A stretch of 15,349 nucleotides of DNA, from the NCBI GenBank assembly GCA_903854365.1, contig CAINWE010000457.1:1-15349 (forward strand). Direction: 5' to 3'. This document shows positions 7,755 through 14,573 of the stretch, one piece after another. The notes under the pieces were generated by a model. The model saw only the letters and a program-made list of their open reading frames with translations. It had not been told where the DNA came from and ran no database searches. The stretch's first letter is position 1, and every line of letters starts with the position of its first letter. This DNA is from Oligoflexia bacterium. Its GTDB lineage: Bacteria; Bdellovibrionota; UBA1018. The position numbers were made by a program, and so were the translations under genes.

Positions 7755-9044
7755 ATGCAGCTCTCTATTCAAACTCAGAAGCCCCCACCGGGTTATCCGC
7801 TTTTTTTGACTCCCGCACTCCAAGGAATGCGCTTCTTCGCTGCTATTTTTGTCTTCTTGGGTCACATGGGCTGGACCTTTGCGGGAGCCAATGGCAGCCT
7901 CTACTTTTTAGTTTTGAGCGGCTACGCAGTGACCCGTCTCCTCATTCGAGAATGGGAACAATTGGGTACGATTGACCTTCTGCGCTTTTGGAAGAGACGC
8001 GCTCAAAAACTTCTCCCACCGTTTTTTTTTGCGATGCTGCTGACTGTGATCATCAAAGATTTCATTGGCGCCCCAATTCAATGGGGACACGTACTCAGCA
8101 TGATCCTCTTTGTAGGGAATTACTACAATGCAATCTTTAACCACCCTACTGAAGGATTTTCCCTCTACTGGACGATCTCGCTATTGGCTCAATTCTATCT
8201 TTTGTGGCCGCTGTGTTTTTCATATTTCATAGAAAAATCAAAACTAACGTTAATGTGGATCACGCTTTCCTTGATCATCGGCCCAGTAATGCTCCGCACC
8301 CTCCTCATCCGAAGAGGTTTAGCAATTTTTCCGTACCTCTATAACGCTTTCGAATCGAGAGTTGACGCTCTCGCTCTCGGATGCCTTTTTGGACTTTTGG
8401 CAAGCGCAGTTTTCTTTGAGCGCCTGCGCCCTTGGATTGCCAGAACCGGCGCGGAACCGTTTCTTACCCTGGGCCTCCTTCTGTATTTAGGCACACGAGA
8501 AAATTCTTTTCGACTCTCCTGGGGTCTCTCCCTTCAAGCTCTTTTGCTAGGTATTTTGATCATTCAATTGGTCCTTCTCCAAGCTCACTCAATCTGGAAA
8601 TGGCTCAGTGCTCGTCCCATGACTTATCTCGGCTCGCTCTCCTACTGTTTCTACCTTTTTCACGGCTTCGGTAAGTCCATCGGCATCCACGCCCCTCTGG
8701 GAGACACCGCTCAAACCGGCATCGGCGTCCTCGCCACTCTCGGACTTTCTGCAGCTTTCGCTCCATGGTTCAATGAAAAAGCTGTACCCACGAATCTTAA
8801 CTTGGCGATTGAGCCCGTCGCGCCCAGCGTTCCCGAGATTCGCCCCCCAAATGCAAATCCATTTGCACCTGAGCAATCGCTTCAACGTCGGTTTGGTCGT
8901 GCGTTACCAAAATCATCGGCGCATGACTCAACTGATGGAGATCCAAAAGTTCGGCTCGCATCGATGAACGCATGGCGGGGTCGAGCGCAGAGAAAGGCTC
9001 GTCTAACAAAATCAAGCGCGGCTTCCAGATTAAAGCTCGAATAA
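7755..9044 (+). CDS. Membrane acyltransferase, acyltransferase-3 family
   Basis: An integral membrane protein of the acyltransferase-3 family, whose members O-acylate sugars of lipopolysaccharide, exopolysaccharide or other envelope molecules. It has 429 residues. The opening LQGMRFFAAIFVFLGHMGW carries the conserved catalytic-type histidine H37. SLYFLVLSGYAVTRLL (about 48-63) and the basic loop FWKRRAQKLLPPFFF (78-92) are family hallmarks. About ten hydrophobic segments follow, ending with SLSYCFYLFHGFG near 295-306. The usual WSLxxEEQFYLLWP block reads YWTISLLAQFYLLWP (138-152), without the acidic pair. After about residue 340 comes a hydrophilic tail of some 85 residues, which lies opposite the 3' end of thiQ. 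The substrate is unknown. Confidence 0.85.
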   Translation: MQLSIQTQKPPPGYPLFLTPALQGMRFFAAIFVFLGHMGWTFAGANGSLYFLVLSGYAVTRLLIREWEQLGTIDLLRFWKRRAQKLLPPFFFAMLLTVIIKDFIGAPIQWGHVLSMILFVGNYYNAIFNHPTEGFSLYWTISLLAQFYLLWPLCFSYFIEKSKLTLMWITLSLIIGPVMLRTLLIRRGLAIFPYLYNAFESRVDALALGCLFGLLASAVFFERLRPWIARTGAEPFLTLGLLLYLGTRENSFRLSWGLSLQALLLGILIIQLVLLQAHSIWKWLSARPMTYLGSLSYCFYLFHGFGKSIGIHAPLGDTAQTGIGVLATLGLSAAFAPWFNEKAVPTNLNLAIEPVAPSVPEIRPPNANPFAPEQSLQRRFGRALPKSSAHDSTDGDPKVRLASMNAWRGRAQRKARLTKSSAASRLKLE

Positions 9045-9579
9045 ATGCCACTCTTTGACGTTCACCGACGGAGAGTTGATCCACTGAAGTATAAACTCGC
9101 CGTCCGAGACCGACCCGATCTAACCAAGCGCGACCTTCCGCTTCTCGCTGCTCTTGAGCCATGCCTTTCATTTTCAATCCAAAAACGGCATTGTCCAAAA
9201 CGTTGAGATTGGGAAACAAAACCTGATCTTGAAATACAAATCCAATTTGTCGAGCCTGAGGAGGAAGCAAAGTCATATCCCTCGGACCCATGGAAATTTT
9301 ACCGCTTCTCTTGGTACCAGCGATTTCTAGACCTGCAATCACCCGCAGCAAGGTAGACTTGCCACTCCCGCTTGGCCCCCAAAGAACGAGCCTCTCCCCA
9401 GGGTCGACAAAAAAATCAGCCCTCAGGCTAAAATCTGCTAAATCGACCCAAAGATCTTCGACTCTCAAACTCTCGGATAACTTAGGCTCCAACTCCAATT
9501 CCCTCTCTCGATGCGAGCCTTCTAACACACCTCTCGCCTTTTCGGAACGGAGCCCATTTTCACCACCCTGGAGTTGCAC
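8797..9579 (-). CDS. thiQ: Thiamine/TPP ABC transporter, ATP-binding protein
   Basis: The ATPase that drives thiamine import with ThiB and ThiP at the inner membrane. It has 260 residues. Walker A is GPSGSGKST (68-76), the Q-loop is FQDQ near 116-119, Walker B is LILLDEPFSALD (189-200) and the H-loop is THD with H227. The ABC signature reads LSVGE rather than LSGGQ, a noticeable variant. About 37 charged residues precede the domain; the start at GTG 9579 overlaps thiP by 20 nt and has GGAG 10 nt upstream, but a later start is possible. The C-terminus is short, ending about 33 residues after the H-loop, similar to ThiQ of other bacteria. The ThiQ assignment comes mainly from the operon. Its last 248 bp overlap the acyltransferase reading frame on the other strand. 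Confidence 0.85.
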   Translation of the reverse strand: MQLQGGENGLRSEKARGVLEGSHRERELELEPKLSESLRVEDLWVDLADFSLRADFFVDPGERLVLWGPSGSGKSTLLRVIAGLEIAGTKRSGKISMGPRDMTLLPPQARQIGFVFQDQVLFPNLNVLDNAVFGLKMKGMAQEQREAEGRAWLDRVGLGRRVYTSVDQLSVGERQRVAFIRALIWKPRLILLDEPFSALDPAMRSSMRAELLDLHQLSHAPMILVTHDQTDVEAIAQVQMDLHLGGESRERWARRAQSPS

Positions 9580-11218
9580 CAGAATTGCGCTCCATCCGAC
9601 GTCCCCAAGCCACCGCGCCCAAGGTCGATAGGAGACTCAAAGCCAAAAGAAGCCCTGCAAGGACTTGGGCATCATCGAACCGGTAATGCAGCATCGATTG
9701 AGAGATCAATCCCGGGAGTGTGACCCATTTTTCGCTCGCAAATAAACTCACTGCTCCCACCTCACCTAACACGGCCCCGAAGACAGTTCCCCAAGCAACG
9801 ATGAGCGGTCCCCTCCACCGCGGCCACTCAACTACCCACCAAGCAGAGAAAGGAGAGGCTCCCAATGACCCTGCCACCTCAATTGACCGAAGGTCCGGAC
9901 ACGAAGCCACTGGCCAAAGAGTTCGCATTGATAAAGGCGAAAATAAGGTCATCTGGAGGAGGATCATTGCCGCAGGACTGCCCTCAAACGGGTCAATCCA
10001 CCGTCCATAGGCTATCCCTACGCCCAATCCTAAAACAATGACCGATACGCCGCTCGGTAAGGCAAACAAAAACCCAAGAATGCCACGAGTTTGAGCAGAA
10101 ATTTTTGAGTGAAACAAAAAAATCAAAGCCGCCAACGTAGTCAGAATCGTAAGAGTACTAGTCCAAATAGCCAACGAAAATGAGAATTGAAATGCCCGGG
10201 CGATTTCTGACGACTGCAATAACTTTGGCAGAGCTCCCCAAGACACGGCATAAACCCCAAAATAGGGTAAAAGGAAAAACAGCCCCAAACACAGGATCAC
10301 CCAACTCCCCCCAACACTCACCCGGGCATCACCCTGCGGCTCTCGAGCCACTGCTTTTTGAGAAAGTTGAATTTGCTCCCGAGTTTGAAAAAAAAGCACC
10401 AAAAACCAGGGCACTAAAGTCAACACAAACTCCCACAGGGCACATGCAAGCGCTCCTGACCAATCGACCCCGCCCGACCGTAATCGAGAAAACACTTCAG
10501 TCTCCAAGGTCTGCACGGGGGGTCCTCCCCCGAGAACCAACACGAGCGCAAAGCTCACGGTACAAAATCCCATCACTTGAGCACAAGCAGTCCCCCAGGC
10601 CCACCTGACCTGCGGCCAAATCCCATACTGCCAAACACTCCATCGATCAGCACCCAGAGTACTCAGCGCATCGAGTTGATCCTCCGGGACAGAACGCCTC
10701 GCCTGAGCTACGCCCAACGTGACCCAAGGAATATTATAAAAAGCATGAGCCAGGATAACCGCCTCAAAGCGATAGGCCCAGTCGAAATGAACGCCCAGTC
10801 GGGTCAGCAATCCAGAGCGACCCATCCAAATCAACCAACCCAGACCAGCGACCACGGTTGGCACCACCATAGGGAGAGAGAAAACGAAAAGAAAACGAGA
10901 ACTCTGACTTGCTCGAGCGACCTGCCCCAACATGAGTCCGAGAATTAACCCAAGGCCTCCAGCAAAAAAAGTACTCCAAAACACCTGCTTGAGGGTCGCA
11001 GCAAGCACGGCCATCACAACGGGATCAAAGAGCTGCCCCCACTTCAGGTACTCACCCCCTTCAGCCAGAATCGATCCAATCGGAACTGCCACACCCAGGA
11101 TCCAAAACCCAAAACTCCACAATCCCGCCAAACAGACCCAGACTGCTCCAGCGTCAAAGTTGGGGCGAGGAGTCGCCGCAATACCTTCATTTCCACGCGT
11201 AGAAAAGCAAAGCCTCAT
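9560..11218 (-). CDS. thiP: Thiamine/TPP ABC transporter, permease
   Basis: The fused double permease of the thiamine transporter, 552 residues with two sets of about six membrane segments. Each half has the EAA loop that contacts the ATPase: DALSTLGADRWSVWQYGIWP at about 183-202 and EVAGSLGASPFSAWWVVEWP at about 447-466. The segment LGGGPPVQTLETEVFSRLR resembles the ThiP-specific stretch I recall from E. coli (GGGP...TLE..IYQALR). The longer frame from 11293 is rejected because it overlaps thiB by 62 nt, while GAGGAA lies 9 nt before ATG 11218 and overlaps the thiB stop. The 3' end overlaps thiQ by 20 nt. Iron-type permeases share the architecture; the ThiB partner makes thiamine the better reading. 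Confidence 0.88.
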   Translation of the reverse strand: MRLCFSTRGNEGIAATPRPNFDAGAVWVCLAGLWSFGFWILGVAVPIGSILAEGGEYLKWGQLFDPVVMAVLAATLKQVFWSTFFAGGLGLILGLMLGQVARASQSSRFLFVFSLPMVVPTVVAGLGWLIWMGRSGLLTRLGVHFDWAYRFEAVILAHAFYNIPWVTLGVAQARRSVPEDQLDALSTLGADRWSVWQYGIWPQVRWAWGTACAQVMGFCTVSFALVLVLGGGPPVQTLETEVFSRLRSGGVDWSGALACALWEFVLTLVPWFLVLFFQTREQIQLSQKAVAREPQGDARVSVGGSWVILCLGLFFLLPYFGVYAVSWGALPKLLQSSEIARAFQFSFSLAIWTSTLTILTTLAALIFLFHSKISAQTRGILGFLFALPSGVSVIVLGLGVGIAYGRWIDPFEGSPAAMILLQMTLFSPLSMRTLWPVASCPDLRSIEVAGSLGASPFSAWWVVEWPRWRGPLIVAWGTVFGAVLGEVGAVSLFASEKWVTLPGLISQSMLHYRFDDAQVLAGLLLALSLLSTLGAVAWGRRMERNSGATPGW

Positions 11219-11227
11219 ACGACGAAC

Positions 11228-11233
11228 TTCCTC
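11228..11233 (-). promoter_or_regulatory. Shine-Dalgarno of thiP (sets the start)
   Basis: GAGGAA on the minus strand, 9 nt before ATG 11218 and overlapping the thiB TGA. It suggests translational coupling of thiB and thiP and favours 11218 over 11293. Confidence 0.65.
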
Positions 11234-12344
11234 ACGGATCAAGCCTCTCCATCGCCATACCCAGGCGCCAAGTCTCCAAATGCTGCCGCACAAACTCGGG
11301 ATTACGCTCCGGCCAAATCATCCGACTGGGCTTCGGTAGCCTCAGGTAGTCCGCGGGAAGTTCAAGCCCCTTCAAAACCGGCATCATCCAAGTTTGATGG
11401 GGAATCTGTTTTTGAATTTCTGGAGAAACGAGAAACTCGAGAAACGAATGGGCCAGCTTTCTTTGGTCTTCTGTTGCAAAAGCACCTCGAACCAAGGCAG
11501 CACCCTCCACTTGCAGCGGTTGCCCTTCCTGAAAAAGGGCGGCACGATACCGAGAACCCTGTCCATGGGCCTCATGATAGGCTTGACTTGTCAGATAGCT
11601 CCACACTGCAGGAGCCTCACCTTTTAAAAATAAATTGTAGGAGGAGCCCCAACTTGGAGCCAGCGTGAGCCATTGAGGCTGCAGCTTCTTCCAGTAAGCC
11701 TGATTGGACTCACCCAAAACGGCTCGAGTATAAAGGAGAAAAGTTAAACCCGGTGTCGAGGTTCTTGGATCCTGAAGCAGCAGATGCCGTTTCCAACCTA
11801 CATTCAGCAAATCAAAGAGCGAGCGAGGGATGGTCAGGCCTTTTTCTTCAAGAGCCTTCTGATCTACAATTAAAGAGAGCACTCCATAATCGTAAGGTAA
11901 AAATCCTGGTGCTAACTTTAAGCCAGACTCAATCCGAGCATAACCTTGTGGAACCCATTCACCCTCGTTCTCTAAGTACGGCTTTGCACGCTCCCAGAGA
12001 TACTGATCGAGCCCTAAAACCACTTGAGTGCTCACTTTTCCTCTTCGGCGATCCATTTCAAGACGGGCGACAATGGCGCCCCCATCGTCCAAGCTCAGCA
12101 CTCGCACTCGACACTGACATTGCTTCTCAAAAAGAGGGAAAAGCACCGGCCCCAACCCCGATGGACTCGTGAAGGTTCGATAAGTTGAAACGGTTAACTC
12201 AGGAACTGAACTTGCCACCACCCCAGGGTGCGGCAAGTCCGAATGCAAGAGAGAAGGAAAAAATAACGATCGAGCCGCCCAGGAGAGAAAAAAAACCAGT
12301 AATAGCCCAAATAACCAGTGCCGCTCAACTCCCGACGGCCTCAT
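11232..12344 (-). CDS. thiB: Thiamine-binding periplasmic protein of ABC transporter
   Basis: The substrate-binding subunit that captures thiamine and its phosphates in the periplasm and hands them to ThiP. It has 370 residues. A basic start followed by a hydrophobic stretch (residues 9-24) acts as a signal peptide or membrane anchor. The mature domain begins LTVSTYRTF. It shares several stretches with the E. coli ThiB I recall: a CxC pair at C76/C78 (FEKQCQCRV), VVLGLDQYL, LPYDYG (149-154), the diagnostic QDPRTSTPGL (191-200), LFLKGE, and EGQPLQVEGAA. It is some 40 residues longer than E. coli ThiB. It starts 6 bp after the unknown upstream gene, with a weak ribosome binding site. No THI-box is visible upstream of the operon. 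Confidence 0.92.
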   Translation of the reverse strand: MRPSGVERHWLFGLLLVFFLSWAARSLFFPSLLHSDLPHPGVVASSVPELTVSTYRTFTSPSGLGPVLFPLFEKQCQCRVRVLSLDDGGAIVARLEMDRRRGKVSTQVVLGLDQYLWERAKPYLENEGEWVPQGYARIESGLKLAPGFLPYDYGVLSLIVDQKALEEKGLTIPRSLFDLLNVGWKRHLLLQDPRTSTPGLTFLLYTRAVLGESNQAYWKKLQPQWLTLAPSWGSSYNLFLKGEAPAVWSYLTSQAYHEAHGQGSRYRAALFQEGQPLQVEGAALVRGAFATEDQRKLAHSFLEFLVSPEIQKQIPHQTWMMPVLKGLELPADYLRLPKPSRMIWPERNPEFVRQHLETWRLGMAMERLDP

Positions 12345-12350
12345 ACCAAC

Positions 12351-12776
12351 TTAATCAATCCAGTCCGGGTTCTTATTCTTCGAAGCACCACTCTTGCCAG
12401 GAATCGACTCCAATTTAGGCTCAGAATGCGGCACCACCCCTTCTTCGGGAGGGCGAGCATCCGATTTGGGTTTCAGTAACCTCACCTTATTGACTCGCTC
12501 GTCAGAATCGGTCTCAAATCTCCAAAGGATTTCGCAATTTTGAAGGTGCGTGGTGGTTTCTTCCTGATTCGATGAAATATGAACGATACCATTCTCATAA
12601 AGAATGACATCTGCATGATCGACATAGGTACCTTCCTCGCCCGGATAAAAGAAAATCACCCGCATTGCTGGTCCCTTTTTAATCACCTTCATAGGACTCT
12701 CTTGTACCTCAGATCTCACCGTGAATCCAACCCAGGATAATAGTTTTTGGATACCCCATTCTGCCTTTTGCAACAT
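12351..12776 (-). CDS. Protein of unknown function, first gene of the thiBPQ operon
   Basis: I do not recognise this 141-residue protein. Residues about 25-95 look like a small folded beta-rich domain: MRVIFFYPGEEGTYVDHADV, ILYENGIVHISS, then NCEILWRFE and NKVRLLKP. The last 45 residues are Pro/Ser/Lys/Glu-rich and probably disordered. There is no signal peptide and no membrane segment, so it is probably cytosolic. Start 12776 is chosen because AGGAG lies 9 nt upstream; GTG 12782 would be only 3 nt from it. Its stop is 6 bp before thiB, so it is cotranscribed with the transporter, but nothing in it points to thiamine. It may simply be a conserved lineage gene that shares the promoter. Confidence 0.75.
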   Translation of the reverse strand: MLQKAEWGIQKLLSWVGFTVRSEVQESPMKVIKKGPAMRVIFFYPGEEGTYVDHADVILYENGIVHISSNQEETTTHLQNCEILWRFETDSDERVNKVRLLKPKSDARPPEEGVVPHSEPKLESIPGKSGASKNKNPDWID

Positions 12777-12785
12777 CCTCACCTA

Positions 12786-12790
12786 CTCCT
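12786..12790 (-). promoter_or_regulatory. Shine-Dalgarno of the unknown gene (sets the start)
   Basis: AGGAG on the minus strand, 9 nt before ATG 12776 and only 3 nt before the alternative GTG at 12782. Confidence 0.65.
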
Positions 12791-12833
12791 TTTATTCATT
12801 GATAGACCATACTCTACAGCGCCAGCAAGTGAG

Positions 12834-12862
12834 TTGCCAGAAATAAGCAAAACAGTTAGATA
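12834..12862 (+). promoter_or_regulatory. candidate nadA promoter, possibly giving a leaderless mRNA
   Basis: TTGCCA at 12834-12839 (5 of 6 matches to the -35 consensus), a 17-bp spacer, then TAGATA at 12857-12862 (a weak -10, 3 of 6). The box ends 6 bp before the nadA ATG, so transcription would begin at or next to the start codon. No Shine-Dalgarno is present before nadA, which fits. The -10 is poor, so confidence is low. Confidence 0.3.
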
Positions 12863-12868
12863 AACAAC

Positions 12869-13891
12869 ATGGGACCGACTTTAAGAAATGCCGTAGATTT
12901 GGATTTATTCGCCGAAATCAACCGACTCAAAAAGGCAAAAAACGCCGTCATTCTCGCACACTATTACCAAGAGCCAGACATCCAAGACATTGCAGACTTC
13001 GTAGGTGACAGTTTAGAACTGGCACGAGCAGCACAAAACTCAACGGCCGAGCTGATTCTCTTTGCTGGAGTCCACTTTATGGCAGAAGGAGCTAAAATCC
13101 TCAATCCTTCCCGTAAAGTAGTCCTCCCTGACCTTCGCGCTGGCTGCTCGCTTTCGGATAGCTGTCCTCCAGCGGCCTTCGCCCGATTTCGAGCAAAATA
13201 CCCGGACCACTGGGTAGTGTCGTACATTAACTGCTCAGCCGAAATCAAAGCTCAGAGCGACGTCATCTGCACGAGTTCAAATGCAATTAAGATTGTTGAA
13301 AAGATTCCCGCAGACCGGGGAATTATCTTTGCGCCCGATAGAAATCTAGGCGCTTATGTCGCAAAAAAAACTGGGCGCAATCTCGTTCTCTGGCAGGGCA
13401 CCTGCATTGTTCACGAGACCTTTTCTGAGCGAAAGATCATAGAATTGAAGACGCAACACCCTGACGCACAGCTCATCGCTCATCCAGAATGCGAACCCTC
13501 TCTCCTGGAACGAGCTGAAATCGTCGGCAGTACATCTGCGTTATTGAGCCACGTCATTTCGAGCCCCGTTCAAAAGTTCATTGTCGCTACCGAAGAGGGA
13601 ATTCTTCATCAAATGAAGAAAAAAGCCCCCAGCAAGACCTTCATTCCAGCACCCCCCAACCACAACTGTGTTGCAGCGGGTCGGCGGGCGGCACGGTGGC
13701 GCGCTCTACCTCAAACGCCTCCCACCAGCCGCGCGCCACCGGGTTGCGCCACAGATCGAGCTTGGGCACCGCCAGCGCGCCATGGGTGCCGGCGAGGTGG
13801 TAACAGGCCTGATCGGTGTGCGGGTAAATCGGGTTTTCCCCGGTGGTCTGCTCCCAACTCCACGGCGCCACCACGGTATCGGACACGGTGA
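12869..13891 (+). CDS. nadA: Quinolinate synthase, 3'-truncated at a junction
   Basis: Makes quinolinate from iminoaspartate and dihydroxyacetone phosphate, the second step of de novo NAD synthesis, using a [4Fe-4S] cluster. Native NadA sequence covers residues 1 to about 269 (12869 to about 13675). It includes ILAHYYQEPDIQ (28-39), GDSLELAR, the first cluster cysteine C93 in AGCSLSDSCP, C179 in WQGTCIVHE, HPEC, VGSTSALL and TFIPAPPNHNC. Just before the expected CNxCP motif, which carries the third cluster cysteine, the frame leaves the family and reads some 70 Arg/Ala/Pro-rich residues that are antisense to the oxidoreductase on the other strand. As written the protein would lack a cluster ligand and the C-terminal part. 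It is probably intact in the source genome and cut by a chimeric join. Confidence 0.88.
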   Translation: MGPTLRNAVDLDLFAEINRLKKAKNAVILAHYYQEPDIQDIADFVGDSLELARAAQNSTAELILFAGVHFMAEGAKILNPSRKVVLPDLRAGCSLSDSCPPAAFARFRAKYPDHWVVSYINCSAEIKAQSDVICTSSNAIKIVEKIPADRGIIFAPDRNLGAYVAKKTGRNLVLWQGTCIVHETFSERKIIELKTQHPDAQLIAHPECEPSLLERAEIVGSTSALLSHVISSPVQKFIVATEEGILHQMKKKAPSKTFIPAPPNHNCVAAGRRAARWRALPQTPPTSRAPPGCATDRAWAPPARHGCRRGGNRPDRCAGKSGFPRWSAPNSTAPPRYRTR

Positions 13892-14573
13892 CGGTGCCGA
13901 GCGCGCCATTGGCGAAGCGCAGCAGGATGGCGGCGGTATCTTCCACCGCGAAACCGCGCACCGCGTTGGCCGCCATCGCCTGCACGCTGGTGATTTCGCC
14001 GCAGAGATAGCGCAGCAGGTCGATATCGTGGATCAGGTTCAGCAGCACCGGGCCGGCGCCGGGGGCGCGGCGCCAGGGGGCGTTGAAATAGTCATCCGGC
14101 TTCATCAGCCAGAAAAACCCGTGCACCGCGACCAGACGGCCGATGCGGCCGGCATCCAACATCGCCTTGGCGTGCTGGATCATCGGGTTGTAGCGGCGGT
14201 GATGGCCGACCAGCAGCGGCACGCCAGCACGCTCTGCCGTTTCCACCAGCACCGTCGCGCCCGCGATATCGTCGGCGATGGGCTTTTCCACCAGCGCGGC
14301 AATGCCGGCGCGCACGCAGTCCAGACCATGCGCGACGTGCAACTGGTTCGGGGTGGCGATCACCACGCCATCGGGCCGGCCGGCGGCGCACATATCCTCG
14401 AAACCCGGATAATGCGGCACGCCAAATTCGGCGGCGACCGCCGCCGCGGCTGGCGACGGATCGACCAGCGCATGCAGCACCGCCTGCGGGCAGGCGGCGA
14501 TGTGTTCGGCATGGCGCCGCCCGATCAGGCCGACGCCCTGGACGGCCAGGCGGATGCCGCCGCGCCCGCTCAA
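13641..14573 (-). CDS. Gfo/Idh/MocA-family oxidoreductase, 3'-truncated at a junction
   Basis: An NAD(P)-dependent sugar, inositol or related dehydrogenase. The N-terminal Rossmann fold has QGVGLIGRRHAEH (12-24). The diagnostic EKP is at 96-98 (VEKPIADD). The C-terminal domain has HHRRYNP and HDIDLLRYL with H182, the usual catalytic-region histidine. Native sequence ends at about residue 301 (13671-13676). The last nine residues (HSCGWGVLE) are antisense nadA, so roughly 40 or more family residues are missing. The start is TTG 14573, overlapping the aroQ stop (TTGA); no ATG lies between it and the conserved IRLAVQG, so coupling to aroQ is likely. The substrate is unknown; the neighbouring aroQ hints at quinate/shikimate chemistry, which is only an inference. 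Confidence 0.85.
   Translation of the reverse strand: MSGRGGIRLAVQGVGLIGRRHAEHIAACPQAVLHALVDPSPAAAAVAAEFGVPHYPGFEDMCAAGRPDGVVIATPNQLHVAHGLDCVRAGIAALVEKPIADDIAGATVLVETAERAGVPLLVGHHRRYNPMIQHAKAMLDAGRIGRLVAVHGFFWLMKPDDYFNAPWRRAPGAGPVLLNLIHDIDLLRYLCGEITSVQAMAANAVRGFAVEDTAAILLRFANGALGTVTVSDTVVAPWSWEQTTGENPIYPHTDQACYHLAGTHGALAVPKLDLWRNPVARGWWEAFEVERATVPPADPLQHSCGWGVLE
13667..13680. other. Junction between two unlike DNA segments (probable chimera)
   Basis: Within these bases NadA homology on the plus strand stops, and homology of the Gfo/Idh-family protein on the minus strand stops (last family-like residues PPADPLQ, whose Leu-Gln codons are 13676-13671). GC and codon use switch here as well. The short string TTGCAG may be shared by both sources, which would fit microhomology joining. 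No repeat, tRNA or mobile element lies beside it. Confidence 0.75.

Noticed and set aside
10180..10608. Plus-strand frames inside thiP, thiB and sucCD
   Set aside because: They are antisense shadows with Pro/Ser/Arg/Thr-rich translations, no family features and no ribosome binding sites.
11219..11293. 25-residue N-terminal extension of ThiP
   Set aside because: It would overlap thiB by 62 nt, while a good Shine-Dalgarno precedes ATG 11218; the residues mirror thiB coding sequence in another frame.
12783..12868. TPP riboswitch upstream of the thi operon
   Set aside because: No CTGAGA-type core or paired helices could be found, and the space is too short for the usual element.
13600..13750. 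Mobile element or tRNA-linked island boundary at the composition shift
   Set aside because: No transposase, integrase, tRNA end, direct repeat or inverted repeat is visible; the two broken genes favour a simple join.
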